A stretch of DNA of 17,095 bases from an uncultured Collinsella sp. GTDB lineage: Bacteria; Actinomycetota; Coriobacteriia; Coriobacteriales; Coriobacteriaceae. Each line of letters starts with the position of its first letter. Within the stretch, counting starts at the first letter, position 1. Below the pieces are notes generated by a model. The model ran no database searches and had not been told where the DNA came from. It saw only the letters and a list, made by a program, of their open reading frames with translations. Positions 7,791-16,081 of this stretch are shown piece by piece. The stretch covers positions 1 through 17,095 of the forward strand of contig CABQAK010000042.1 in the NCBI GenBank assembly GCA_902462065.1. The letters are read 5' to 3'. A program made the position numbers and the translations under genes.

Positions 7791-9125
7791 ATGAAACCTA
7801 TCGTCGCCGTCGTCGGACGCCCCAACGTGGGCAAGTCCACGCTCGTTAACCGCCTGGCCCAGACCTCGGACGCCATCGTCCATGAGTCCCGCGGCGTCAC
7901 GCGCGACCGCTCGTACCACACGGCCGATTGGAACGGCCGCGAGTTCACCATCGTCGACACGGGCGGCATCGAACCGCTCAAGAGCGATGACGTCTTCGCC
8001 ACGTCCATTCGCGACCAGGCCCTCGCCGCCGCCGAGGAAGCCGCCGTCATCCTGTTTGTGGTCGACGGCCGCACCGGCGTCACCGAGGAGGACGAGTCGG
8101 TCGCTCGCATGCTCAAGCGCTGCGACAAGCCGGTCTTTCTGCTGGTGAACAAGCTCGACAACCCCGATCGAGAGAACGACAGCATCTGGGAGTTCTATTC
8201 GCTCGGTATCGGCGAGCCCACGCCGCTCTCGGCCCTGCACGGCCACGGCACGGGCGACCTGCTCGACGACATCGTGGCCCTGCTTCCCGAGGAAGAGGAC
8301 GAGGTCGCCGATGAGTTCCCCGATGCGCTGAACGTGGCCATCATCGGCCGCCCCAACGCCGGTAAGTCCTCGCTGTTCAACCGCATCCTGGGCGCCGACC
8401 GCTCTATCGTGTCCAACATTGCCGGCACGACGCGCGACGCCATCGACACCGTCGTGGAGCGCAACGGCAAGCACTACCGAATGGTCGACACCGCGGGCAT
8501 CCGTAAGAAGAGCACCGTGTACGAGAACATCGAGTACTACTCCATGGTTCGCGGCCTGCGCGCCATCGACCGCGCCGACGTGGCGCTGCTCGTCGTCGAC
8601 GCCTCCGTTGGCGTTACCGAACAGGACCAGAAGGTCATGGGTCTTGCCATCGAGCGCGGATGCGCCATCGTTGTGCTGCTCAACAAGTGGGACCTGCTCG
8701 ACGATGACCGCAAGCGCGAGGCCTGCATGGAGACCATCGACCGCCGTCTGGGCGTCATGGCTCCCTGGGCCCAGTACCTGCGCATCTCTGCCCTCACCGG
8801 CCGCAGCGTCGAGAAGATCTGGGCGATGGTCGACGCCGCCGAAAAGACGCGCTCGCAGAAGATTAGCACCTCGCGCCTCAACACGTTCCTCACCGATCTG
8901 CGCGAGTTCGGTCATACCGTGGTGGACGGCAAGCGCCGCCTGCGCATGCACTACGTGACCCAGACGGGCGTCAACCCGCCGACGTTCACGTTCTTCGTCA
9001 ACCACGGCGACTTGGTCAACGACACCTACCAGCGCTATGTGGAGAACCGCATGCGCTCGACCTTCGACTTTGCCGGCACGCCCATTCGACTCTTCTTTAG
9101 GAAGAAGGAGCAAAAGGATGCATAA
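7791..9125 (+). CDS. der: ribosome biogenesis GTPase Der (EngA)
   Basis: This 444-residue protein has the double-GTPase layout unique to Der, which helps assemble the 50S subunit. Domain 1 has the P-loop GRPNVGKST (9-17), DTGG (56-59) and NKLD (120-123). Domain 2 has GRPNAGKSS (186-194), DTAG (233-236) and NKWD (298-301). A KH-like RNA-binding domain fills the C-terminus from about 355, with GVNPPTFTFFVNH and the IRLFFRKK ending. Start ATG 7791 is fixed by AAAGGAG at 7779-7785 and by the family N-terminus; an open frame extends further upstream but lacks support. The last 8 bases overlap plsY. Length is normal. Confidence 0.97.
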   Translation: MKPIVAVVGRPNVGKSTLVNRLAQTSDAIVHESRGVTRDRSYHTADWNGREFTIVDTGGIEPLKSDDVFATSIRDQALAAAEEAAVILFVVDGRTGVTEEDESVARMLKRCDKPVFLLVNKLDNPDRENDSIWEFYSLGIGEPTPLSALHGHGTGDLLDDIVALLPEEEDEVADEFPDALNVAIIGRPNAGKSSLFNRILGADRSIVSNIAGTTRDAIDTVVERNGKHYRMVDTAGIRKKSTVYENIEYYSMVRGLRAIDRADVALLVVDASVGVTEQDQKVMGLAIERGCAIVVLLNKWDLLDDDRKREACMETIDRRLGVMAPWAQYLRISALTGRSVEKIWAMVDAAEKTRSQKISTSRLNTFLTDLREFGHTVVDGKRRLRMHYVTQTGVNPPTFTFFVNHGDLVNDTYQRYVENRMRSTFDFAGTPIRLFFRKKEQKDA

Positions 9126-9801
9126 TCCGATTCTGCTGACCGCCATCTGCGCCGTGGTCTCGTTCTTTATCGGAGCGATTCCGTTTGGCCTGATCTTGGG
9201 CCGCGTGTTCAACCACACGGACATTCGCAAGGCGGGCTCCGGCAACATCGGCACCACCAACGCGCTGCGCGTGGCCGGCCCCAAGGTGGCCGCGCTCACG
9301 CTGCTGCTCGACTGCCTTAAGGGCGCCATCTGCGTTGTCATCGCCCGTCCGCTCATCGCGAGCGTGGGCTATGGATTTCCGCCGAACATCATGGCGCCCG
9401 GAGCCCCCGGCGACTGGATGCTCGGCGTCATCTGCCTGGCAGCGGTGTGGGGCCACATCTTCTCGCCCTACCTCAATTTCCATGGCGGCAAGGGAATCGC
9501 AGTTGGCCTGGGCGTCATCCTCGCCTGGTATTGGCCAATTGGCCTGTCGCTGCTGGGCATGTTTATCGTGGCCGTCGCCATCACCAAGTTTGTGTCGGTG
9601 GGCTCGCTTGCCGCGGCCATCGGTCTTCCCATCGCTGCTTGCGCGGTCTTTCCGTACAGCAGCCTGGGCCTCAAGTTCTGCATGGCGATAATCGGCATCA
9701 CCGTGGTGTGGGCCCATCGCGCGAACATCAAAAAGCTCATGACCGGTAAGGAGTCCAAGCTCTCGTTTACCAAGCGCGTCACCGAGCCCGACGATAAGTA
9801 G
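9118..9801 (+). CDS. plsY: glycerol-3-phosphate acyltransferase PlsY
   Basis: This 227-residue polytopic inner-membrane enzyme transfers an acyl group from acyl-phosphate to glycerol-3-phosphate, giving lysophosphatidic acid. The three conserved loops are present: KAGSGNIGTTN (38-48), GHIFSPYLNFHGGKG (112-126) and HRANIKKLMTGKE (200-212). Hydrophobic segments at about 5-27, 53-78, 100-115, 127-160 and 163-199 fit the known multi-pass topology. ATG 9118 overlaps the der end by 8 bases with GAAGGAG at 9104-9110. gpsA, which makes its substrate, follows 9 bases after the stop. plsX, which makes the acyl-phosphate, is not in the window. Confidence 0.96.
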   Translation: MHNPILLTAICAVVSFFIGAIPFGLILGRVFNHTDIRKAGSGNIGTTNALRVAGPKVAALTLLLDCLKGAICVVIARPLIASVGYGFPPNIMAPGAPGDWMLGVICLAAVWGHIFSPYLNFHGGKGIAVGLGVILAWYWPIGLSLLGMFIVAVAITKFVSVGSLAAAIGLPIAACAVFPYSSLGLKFCMAIIGITVVWAHRANIKKLMTGKESKLSFTKRVTEPDDK

Positions 9802-9810
9802 GAGAGAGTC

Positions 9811-10818
9811 ATGAATGTTGCGCTGATTGGCTCTGGCTCGTGGGGAACCGCCGTCGCCGGCCTTGCCGCCGCGCGAGCCGTGCGCGTAACCATGTGGGCC
9901 CATAGCGAGCAGACGGCCGCCGGCATTAACGGTGAGCACCGCAACCCCCGCTACCTTGTGGGCTACGAGCTGCCGGACAACGTGGTAGCAACGACCGAGC
10001 TCGCCCAGGCGCTCGACGGTGCCGATGCGATCATCTTTGCCGTGCCCTCCACGCACTTGCGCGACGTGTGCCATCGGGCAGCGCCCTTTATCGCCGCCGA
10101 TACCCCGGTGCTCTGCCTCACCAAGGGCATTGAGCCCGAGTCCGGCCTGCTCATGAGCGAGGTCATCGCCAGCGAGATCGGCAACGAGGCGCGCGTGGCG
10201 GCGCTCTCGGGTCCCAACCATGCCGAGGAGATCTGCCGCGGCGGTCTTTCTGCCGCCGTCATCGCCAGCAAAGATCCGCAGATAGGGGAGACCTTTAAGG
10301 ACCTGCTCCTATCCACGGCCTTCCGTATTTATCTGTCGCAAGACATGACCGGTGTCGAGGTCTGCGGCGCCATGAAAAATGTCATCGCCATCGTATGCGG
10401 CATCTCCGCCGGTACCGGTGCGGGCGACAACACGCTTGCCCTCATCATGACGCGCGGCCTGGCAGAGATCAGCCGTCTGGTGCACGCCCGCGGCGGTCAA
10501 GCTATGACCTGCATGGGACTTGCCGGCATGGGCGACCTCATTGCCACCTGCACCTCGGAGCACTCGCGCAACCGCACCTTTGGCTACGAGTTTGCCCACG
10601 GCGTGTCGCTCGACGAGTATCAGACGCGCACGCATATGGTGGTCGAGGGCGCCGTCGCGGCCCGCAGCGTCAGCGAGCTTGCCCGTTCGCTGGGCGTAGA
10701 CATTCCGCTCACCTTTGCCGTGGAGCAAACGCTCTACAACGGTGTTACTTTGGATAGGGCGCTCGAGATTCTTACCGATCGCGTCCCTTCTCAAGAGTTC
10801 TACGGACTCACCGACTAG
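9811..10818 (+). CDS. gpsA: NAD(P)+-dependent glycerol-3-phosphate dehydrogenase
   Basis: This 335-residue cytoplasmic enzyme reduces dihydroxyacetone phosphate to sn-glycerol-3-phosphate for phospholipid synthesis. The N-terminal Rossmann motif is GSGSWGTA (7-14). LTKGIE carries a conserved Lys (105), SGPNHAEE (133-140) lines the active site, Lys189 in CGAMKNV is the expected catalytic lysine, and GLAGMGDLIATC (236-247) is family-typical. The sequence HSRNRTFG binds substrate phosphate in characterised members. A GGAGAG site precedes ATG 9811. With plsY upstream and plsC earlier in the block, it forms the glycerophospholipid entry route. Length matches the family. Confidence 0.97.
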   Translation: MNVALIGSGSWGTAVAGLAAARAVRVTMWAHSEQTAAGINGEHRNPRYLVGYELPDNVVATTELAQALDGADAIIFAVPSTHLRDVCHRAAPFIAADTPVLCLTKGIEPESGLLMSEVIASEIGNEARVAALSGPNHAEEICRGGLSAAVIASKDPQIGETFKDLLLSTAFRIYLSQDMTGVEVCGAMKNVIAIVCGISAGTGAGDNTLALIMTRGLAEISRLVHARGGQAMTCMGLAGMGDLIATCTSEHSRNRTFGYEFAHGVSLDEYQTRTHMVVEGAVAARSVSELARSLGVDIPLTFAVEQTLYNGVTLDRALEILTDRVPSQEFYGLTD

Positions 10819-10836
10819 CGCAGAAAGGCTACTACC

Positions 10837-11508
10837 ATGGGTTCCATCAAAATCGCTCCGTCCGTCCTTTCGGCCGACATGGCCAACCTCAAGGGCGAGC
10901 TCGACAAGATCGCCGGTGCCGACTACGTACACTTTGACGTTATGGACGGTCACTTTACCGGCAACCTCACCTTTGGCGTTGACATCCTTAAGGCCGTCAA
11001 GCGCTCCACCGATGTACCGGTCGACGCGCACCTCATGGTGTCGAACCCCGACGAGACGGTCGATTGGTATGCCGACGCCGGTGCCGACATGATCACCGTG
11101 CACTACGAGGCTTCCACGCACCTGCACCGCACGCTCACGCATCTGCAGCAGCGCGGCGTCAAGGCCGGCGTGGTGCTCAACCCCGCCACCCCCGTGTGCG
11201 TGCTCGAGAGCATCATCGACGTTGTCGACATGGTGCTGCTGATGAGCGTGAACCCTGGCTTTGGCGGCCAGAGCTTTATCCCTGGTACAATCGCCAAACT
11301 GCACGAGCTTACGGCCATGTGCGAGCGACATGGCGTGTCGCCCATGATCGAGGTCGACGGCGGCATCTCTTCCAAAAACATCGCCGAGGTCGTCAAGGCC
11401 GGCGCAAATGTCCTGGTGGCCGGTTCCGCCGTATTTAAGTCCGAAGATCCCGCCGCCGAGGTTGCGCTGCTGCAGAAGCTGGGCAACGAGGCTGCACAGG
11501 AGGCATAA
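10837..11508 (+). CDS. rpe: ribulose-phosphate 3-epimerase
   Basis: This 223-residue TIM-barrel enzyme interconverts ribulose-5-phosphate and xylulose-5-phosphate in the pentose phosphate pathway. Family motifs are APSVLSADMANL at the N-terminus, HFDVMDGHF (32-40, metal-binding His32 and catalytic Asp34), DAHLMV, SVNPGFGGQSF and EVDGGI with the second catalytic Asp. The segment after MDGHF reads TGNLTFG where most relatives have VPN. An AGAAAGG site at 10821-10827 precedes ATG 10837. The AGGAGG for the next gene overlaps its last codons. Confidence 0.96.
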   Translation: MGSIKIAPSVLSADMANLKGELDKIAGADYVHFDVMDGHFTGNLTFGVDILKAVKRSTDVPVDAHLMVSNPDETVDWYADAGADMITVHYEASTHLHRTLTHLQQRGVKAGVVLNPATPVCVLESIIDVVDMVLLMSVNPGFGGQSFIPGTIAKLHELTAMCERHGVSPMIEVDGGISSKNIAEVVKAGANVLVAGSAVFKSEDPAAEVALLQKLGNEAAQEA

Positions 11509-11514
11509 ACCCTT

Positions 11515-12693
11515 ATGACCGCAGGTCAAAACCGCATACCCGTGAATCTTGACTATGCCGCCTCGACGCCCATGCGCGCCGAGGCGCTCCTTGCGCAGCG
11601 CGAGTACGACGACAGCGAGCTTGCCGGCGTCAACCCCAACTCGCTGCACTCGCTCGGCCGCAAGGCTGCCGCGCGTCTGGAGGTTGCACGTCGCGAGATC
11701 GCCCGCAGCTTTGGCGCGCGCGTTCGCCCGTCTGAGATTGTTCTGACCAACGGCGGCACCGAAGCCAACCAGCTGGCGCTACTCGGTCTTGCCGAGGGTG
11801 CACGTCAGCGCGACCGTAAGCGTAACCGCGTGATCGTATCTGCCATCGAGCACGATTCGATTCTGGACAACCTGCCGCTGCTGCGTGCCGCAGGCTTTAG
11901 AGTCGACCTGGTGCAGCCCTGCCGCATGGGCTACATTGAGCCTGCCACGCTTGTCGAGCTACTAGGCGACGACGTGGCGCTCGTGAGCATCATGGTTGCC
12001 AACAACGAGACCGGCGTGGTGCAGCCCATCCGCGAGCTTGCCGCGGCCGCGCATACCGTGGGCGCCCTGTTCCACACCGATGCCATCCAGGGGTATCTGC
12101 ATATTCCGCTCGATGTTACCGAGCTGGGAGTTGACGCCATGACCGTTGCTGCGCACAAGATCGGTGGCCCCGTGGCATCCGGCGCGCTCTACCTTAAGAA
12201 CCGCACGCCGCTGCGCCCGCGCATCTTTGGCGGCGGACAGGAAGCCGGACGTCGCGCCGGCACGCAGGATCTGCGCACGCAGCTCGCCTTTGCCGCTGCC
12301 GCCCGCACGCTGACGCTCCATGTGGCCGAGGAGCGCGAGAAGCTGCAAGCCCTTTCCGACAAGCTCTACGCCAAGCTTACGGCCCATCCGCGCATTCACG
12401 CCACCATGGGCGACTATGCGCATGCCGACCGTCTGCCCGGCATGGTATCGATCTACATTGACGGCATGGACTCCGAGGAGCTCATCATCAAGCTCGACGC
12501 CGCCGGCTTTGAGGTATCGGCCGGTTCTGCCTGCTCGAGCGGCAGCATGGACCCGAGCCATGTTCTCAGCGCCATGGGCATTGGTCGCGAGCAGGCATTG
12601 GGCGCTCTGCGTATCTCGTTTGATGACCGTGTGAACCCTGCCGACCTGGACGACTTTGCCCAGACGCTGCTCTCGATCGTGGGTGCCGCATGA
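11515..12693 (+). CDS. cysteine desulfurase, NifS/IscS family
   Basis: This 392-residue PLP enzyme takes sulfur from cysteine for iron-sulfur clusters and other sulfur compounds. The N-terminus NLDYAASTPM is family-typical. His113 in the EHDS segment stacks on PLP, Lys215 in AAHKIGGP is the Schiff-base lysine, and Cys340 in SAGSACSSG carries the persulfide. The loop around Cys340 is long, as in IscS/NifS (group I) rather than SufS. The start at ATG 11515 lies six bases after the rpe stop, with AGGAGG 11 bases upstream. No iscU, nifU or thiI gene is next to it, so whether it serves clusters or tRNA thiolation cannot be told. The last 4 bases overlap the next gene (ATGA). Confidence 0.93.
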   Translation: MTAGQNRIPVNLDYAASTPMRAEALLAQREYDDSELAGVNPNSLHSLGRKAAARLEVARREIARSFGARVRPSEIVLTNGGTEANQLALLGLAEGARQRDRKRNRVIVSAIEHDSILDNLPLLRAAGFRVDLVQPCRMGYIEPATLVELLGDDVALVSIMVANNETGVVQPIRELAAAAHTVGALFHTDAIQGYLHIPLDVTELGVDAMTVAAHKIGGPVASGALYLKNRTPLRPRIFGGGQEAGRRAGTQDLRTQLAFAAAARTLTLHVAEEREKLQALSDKLYAKLTAHPRIHATMGDYAHADRLPGMVSIYIDGMDSEELIIKLDAAGFEVSAGSACSSGSMDPSHVLSAMGIGREQALGALRISFDDRVNPADLDDFAQTLLSIVGAA

Positions 12694-13499
12694 TCGTCGC
12701 CGAGTTTGAACGTGCGCTGCTGGCGCGCTACCCCAAGGCGGACGCCGAGGGCTGGGATCACGTAGGTCTCTCCGTTGGCGATCCCGCTGCCGAGATTACC
12801 GGCGTTGCCTGCGCGCTCGATGCCACCGAGGCAAATGTTCGCCGTGCACAAGAAGCCGGTGCCAACGTTCTGCTGACGCATCATCCCATATACATCAAGG
12901 CGCCCGAGGCGTTTTGCCCAGCTGATGCCGCACGCCCCCAGTGCAGCGCGGCACTCTACGAGGCAGCGCGTTGCGGCGTGAGCATCATTTCGCTCCACAC
13001 CAACCTGGACCGCTCGCACGAAGCCCGCGTCTGCCTGAGCGAGCTGCTGGGTGCCGCACCCGTGAGCTCACTGGAGCACGTGGACGACCCCGAGTCCACC
13101 GGCCTGGGTGCACTCGCGACCCTCAACAACCCCTGTAGCCTGCGCGATCTCGCCGCCCGTGCCGCCACGGCATTTGGCAGCGACCCGCGTGTGTGGGGCG
13201 AAGCCGAGCACGCGTGCCGAACCGTCGCTATTTTGGGCGGCTCCCTGGGCGACTTTGGAGAGCTCGCCATCGCCGCAGGCGCAGATGTTGTCGTGACGGG
13301 CGAGGCGGGCTACCACGTGGCGCAAGACCTTGCCTTGCGCGGGCTGTCGGTGATCTTGCTCGGCCACGACCGCTCTGAGGAGCCGTTCGTTGATATATTG
13401 ATGAACTCTGCAGTTGACGCCGGGGTCGACCCCCGTCATGCGATTAAAATACTGAATCCTTGCCAATGGTGGACTGTGACAAAAGGAGAGAACTTATGA
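12690..13499 (+). CDS. NIF3-family (Nif3-like dinuclear metal centre) hexameric protein
   Basis: This 269-residue protein belongs to the NIF3/YbgI/YqfO family, with no PII-like insert. Visible signatures are WDHVGL (22-27), the metal-ligand pair His64-His65 in LTHHPIYIK, SLHTNLDRS with His103 and Asp107, VVTGEAGYHVA, and GHDRSEEPFV, which supplies the late His and Glu ligands. Members form toroidal hexamers with two metals per subunit; some are annotated as GTP cyclohydrolase 1 type 2, but that activity is not established. It starts in an ATGA overlap with the desulfurase and ends in an ATGA overlap with the zinc-ribbon gene. The NIF3-zinc-ribbon pair recurs in many bacteria. Confidence 0.93.
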   Translation: MIVAEFERALLARYPKADAEGWDHVGLSVGDPAAEITGVACALDATEANVRRAQEAGANVLLTHHPIYIKAPEAFCPADAARPQCSAALYEAARCGVSIISLHTNLDRSHEARVCLSELLGAAPVSSLEHVDDPESTGLGALATLNNPCSLRDLAARAATAFGSDPRVWGEAEHACRTVAILGGSLGDFGELAIAAGADVVVTGEAGYHVAQDLALRGLSVILLGHDRSEEPFVDILMNSAVDAGVDPRHAIKILNPCQWWTVTKGENL

Positions 13500-14215
13500 G
13501 CGCCGGCGCTACGCTACTCAAGCTGCAACAGATCGATTTGGAGCTCGCCCGCAACAAGAGCGAACTTGCCAATATGCCGGAGCTCAAGGAGCTCGCTTCC
13601 AAGCGCAAGACCTATGTGAAGCTCAAGTCCGAGATGACCAAGCTCTACGCCCAGCGCAAGGATCTGGACATTGAGCTCGACGATCTCAACACCACCGAGA
13701 TTCAGACCAACAACGCCATCGAGGCTGCCAAGAAGCGCCATGTCGACGGCTCCGACTACCGCGAGGTTCAGGACCTGGAGAATGAACTCACCACCCTGGC
13801 CAAGCGTCTGGACAAGATTGAGCACACCCGCAAGGACGTCGTTGTCGCCCATAAGGAGGCGCTCGAGCGCGAGGCCCGCGCGCAGGCAATCATCGCCAAG
13901 TTCGAGGAGGGCGTGAAGGCCGATACCAAGGCCGCCCGCGCCAAGGCTGCCGACCTTCAGGCTCAGATTGACGCCGCTACCAAGGAGCGCACCGCGCTTG
14001 CTGCCACGCTGCCGGCCGACGTGCTCACCGACTACGAGCGTCTGCTCAAGCAGTTCCGCGGCCTGGCCGTCGAGACCATCCAGGGCAACATCCCCACGGT
14101 CTGTCACACCGCGCTGCAGGCATCGTCCATGAGCGACCTGAACCACGACGGTAGCGAGATTACGCACTGCCCGTACTGCCACCGCCTCCTGGTGCTCCCG
14201 AGCAAGGAAGCTTAA
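13496..14215 (+). CDS. coiled-coil protein with C4-type zinc-ribbon tail, one Cys missing
   Basis: This 239-residue protein is almost entirely a long charged coiled coil (about residues 7-175) followed by a short zinc-ribbon-like tail. The layout matches the PF02591 (zf-RING_7) family, which includes H. pylori HP0958/FlgZ and chlamydial CT398. The tail has CPYCHRLL with Cys225 and Cys228. The first pair is broken: only Cys203 is present, and Pro200 lies where relatives have the first cysteine. His204 or His224 might compensate. ATG 13496 is chosen because AAAGGAGAG at 13482-13490 precedes it and it makes an ATGA overlap with the NIF3 gene; ATG 13460 is an unlikely earlier start. Function is unknown. 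Confidence 0.87.
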   Translation: MSAGATLLKLQQIDLELARNKSELANMPELKELASKRKTYVKLKSEMTKLYAQRKDLDIELDDLNTTEIQTNNAIEAAKKRHVDGSDYREVQDLENELTTLAKRLDKIEHTRKDVVVAHKEALEREARAQAIIAKFEEGVKADTKAARAKAADLQAQIDAATKERTALAATLPADVLTDYERLLKQFRGLAVETIQGNIPTVCHTALQASSMSDLNHDGSEITHCPYCHRLLVLPSKEA

Positions 14216-14218
14216 ACG

Positions 14219-15430
14219 ATGGCGGCACCCAACAATTCAATACAACTTGAGGGAAATACGATCCTGCTGGGCATTACCGGCGGGATCGCCGCCTATAAGT
14301 CGTGCAATATCGTGCGCCTGCTGCAAAAGCGCGGCGCGCGCGTCAAGGTCGTTATGAGCGAGCATGCCACCGAGTTTGTGGGGCCGCTTACCTTCCGCGC
14401 ACTCACCAATGAGCCGGTCGCGGTGGGCCTATTCGACGATCCCTCCGACCCCATCCACCACATTTCGCTGGCGCAGGAGCCCGATCTGGTGGTCGTGGCG
14501 CCCGCGACGGCCAATATCATCGCCAAGATGGCCAACGGCGTCGCCGATGACCTCATCTCCACCACGCTGCTTGCGACGCCGCGACCCATCGTGATCGCAC
14601 CCGCTATGAACAACGGCATGTGGAAGGCGCCGGCGACGCAGGCCAACATGGCCACGCTGCGCGAGCGCGGTGTCCATGTGGTGGGTCCGGGCAGCGGCTA
14701 CCTTGCCTGCGGCGACGTGGACACGGGACGCATGAGCGAGCCCGAGGACATCGTAGAGGCTGTCTGTGAGGTGCTCAACCCCGCGCCACAGGACCTGGCG
14801 GGTAAGCGCATCGTAATTTCCGCCGGTCCCACGCACGAGCCGATCGACCCCGTGCGATTCATTGGCAACCGCTCTTCGGGCAAGATGGGCATCGCCCTGG
14901 CGGGGGAGGCCGCACGCCGCGGCGCTGCGGTCACGCTCGTGTTGGGACCGACATCACTCGATGTGCCCTGCGGCGTGGAGTGCGTGCGCGTGCAGACCGC
15001 CGCAGAGATGCTCCAGGCGGCCCTGAGCGCCTTCCAGACGGCCGATGCGGCAATTTGTGCGGCCGCCGTCGCCGACTACACCCCCGCGGCCCCTGCGGAC
15101 CATAAGCTCAAAAAGGCCAACGAGCGCCTGGATCGCATCGAACTGGTCGAGACGGTCGATATTTTGGCCGAGCTCTCGCGCCAGAAGGGCGAGCGATGCG
15201 TGATCGGATTTGCGGCCGAGACCGATAACGTTGTCGAGTACGCAGAGCGCAAATTGGCCCGCAAGGGGTGCGATGTAATAATCGCCAACGATGTCTCACG
15301 CACCGATTCGGGCTTTGGGACCGACACCAACAAGGCCTGGATTGTGAGCACAACGGGTACGCAAGAACTTCCCGTACTAACAAAACCCCAGCTCGCAGAT
15401 ACAATTTTGGACTTGCTTCAAAAATTGTAA
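14219..15430 (+). CDS. coaBC: bifunctional phosphopantothenoylcysteine decarboxylase / phosphopantothenate-cysteine ligase
   Basis: This 403-residue fusion carries out two successive steps of coenzyme A synthesis. The N-terminal flavoprotein CoaC half has GITGGIAAYK (18-27), catalytic His81 in DPIHHISLA, PAMNNGMW (128-135) and the lid cysteine 164 in GYLACGDVDTGRM. The CoaB half starts at about 195 and has AGPTHEPID (202-210), NRSSGKMG (217-224), AAVADY, KLKK and GFAAETDN, which bind CTP and phosphopantothenate. ATG 14219 has AAGGAAG at 14204-14210 and follows the zinc-ribbon stop by three bases. No terminator hairpin is seen before the tRNA promoter just downstream, so some read-through is possible. 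Confidence 0.97.
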   Translation: MAAPNNSIQLEGNTILLGITGGIAAYKSCNIVRLLQKRGARVKVVMSEHATEFVGPLTFRALTNEPVAVGLFDDPSDPIHHISLAQEPDLVVVAPATANIIAKMANGVADDLISTTLLATPRPIVIAPAMNNGMWKAPATQANMATLRERGVHVVGPGSGYLACGDVDTGRMSEPEDIVEAVCEVLNPAPQDLAGKRIVISAGPTHEPIDPVRFIGNRSSGKMGIALAGEAARRGAAVTLVLGPTSLDVPCGVECVRVQTAAEMLQAALSAFQTADAAICAAAVADYTPAAPADHKLKKANERLDRIELVETVDILAELSRQKGERCVIGFAAETDNVVEYAERKLARKGCDVIIANDVSRTDSGFGTDTNKAWIVSTTGTQELPVLTKPQLADTILDLLQKL

Positions 15431-15438
15431 AAAAGTTC

Positions 15439-15468
15439 TTGCACAAGTCTAAAGTTTCGGGTTAATAT
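15439..15468 (+). promoter_or_regulatory. sigma-70-type promoter of the tRNA-Pro gene
   Basis: TTGCAC (15439-15444) and TAATAT (15463-15468) are separated by 18 bases, in an A+T-rich stretch right after coaBC. A transcript would start near 15475, giving a leader of about 35 bases before the tRNA. That leader contains a 6-bp inverted repeat, TGTTGC (15475-15480) with GCAACA (15494-15499). Confidence 0.7.
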
Positions 15469-15510
15469 ACTCCCTGTTGCGAGCGAGAGCAGAGCAACAA
15501 ACAAAAGCTT

Positions 15511-15587
<77 letters not shown>

Positions 15588-15597
15588 GAAGTTTGCA

Positions 15598-15631
15598 GGT
15601 CAGGCACCTAGTGCCTGACCTTTTTTGTTTT
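15598..15631 (+). terminator. rho-independent terminator after tRNA-Pro
   Basis: A perfect 10-bp stem, GGTCAGGCAC (15598-15607) with GTGCCTGACC (15611-15620), encloses the loop CTA and is followed by TTTTTTGTTTT. It ends the tRNA transcript and would also stop read-through from coaBC. Confidence 0.95.
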
Positions 15632-15659
15632 AAGCAATTGCTTAATTTTGATTAATCAA
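15631..15659. repeat. two adjacent perfect palindromes
   Basis: TAAGCAATTGCTTA (15631-15644, 14 bases) and TTGATTAATCAA (15648-15659, 12 bases) are each perfectly self-complementary and lie three bases apart. They come directly after the tRNA terminator's T-run. They could be protein-binding sites or parts of a minus-strand terminator; neither role is shown. Confidence 0.6.
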
Positions 15660-16056
15660 CAGGGTGCCAAAAATCTACCTACGCGATAATCGCCTTTTGC
15701 GGCTACTTGCGCGTTTTGCACGCGCTTGAGCCGATTTATTAACGCGATGTGAATCTACATACGCGTAGCTGGTATACAGCCGAGTACGGGCTGTATTTAT
15801 CGCGGCGATTTACACAGATATAGCGACTATAGTGAACAAGCGTGTCGCTGTATTTATTCCAGTAGTTCACTTGATCGGTGGACAAGTGGGCTGCTGCAAC
15901 GAAACGCCAAGCGGGATGGGCTCTATACGAGGACGCCGCAGGGGTAATGGCGGGGGAGTGCGGCGGGCGCTCTGAGAGCCGCTGTATGACCCCATTTCAC
16001 CTCAACCCGACAACTATGCTTCAAGACGAGAATCGTTCGTTTGGTTGCCAAAAGAA
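15660..16056. other. gene-free region with direct and inverted repeats
   Basis: No convincing gene is seen in these roughly 400 bases. The left part is close to 50 percent G+C over the stretch counted, below the operon, and carries several repeats. AATCTACCTACGCG (15672-15685) recurs with one change at 15752-15765. ATACAGCC (15774-15781) pairs with GGCTGTAT (15789-15796). AGTGAAC (15831-15837) pairs with GTTCACT (15865-15871). GCTGTATTTAT occurs at 15790-15800 and again at 15847-15857. The only open frame (GTG 15878 to 16090) lacks a ribosome site and runs into the pilin terminator, so it is left out. No tRNA-end duplication, integrase gene or reverse-transcriptase template was seen. Confidence 0.5.
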
Positions 16057-16081
16057 AAGCCCGCACAGCCTGTGCGGGCTT
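16057..16081 (-). terminator. rho-independent terminator of the pilin-fusion gene
   Basis: A 10-bp stem, AAGCCCGCAC (16057-16066) with GTGCGGGCTT (16072-16081), encloses a 5-base loop. On the minus strand it is followed by TTTTCTTTT, and it lies 11 bases past the stop of the minus-strand gene. It is a clear terminator for that gene. Confidence 0.92.

Noticed and set aside
7770..9356. A 528-residue minus-strand open frame over der
   Set aside because: It is antisense to der, which has both GTPase motif sets; the antisense product shows no family pattern.
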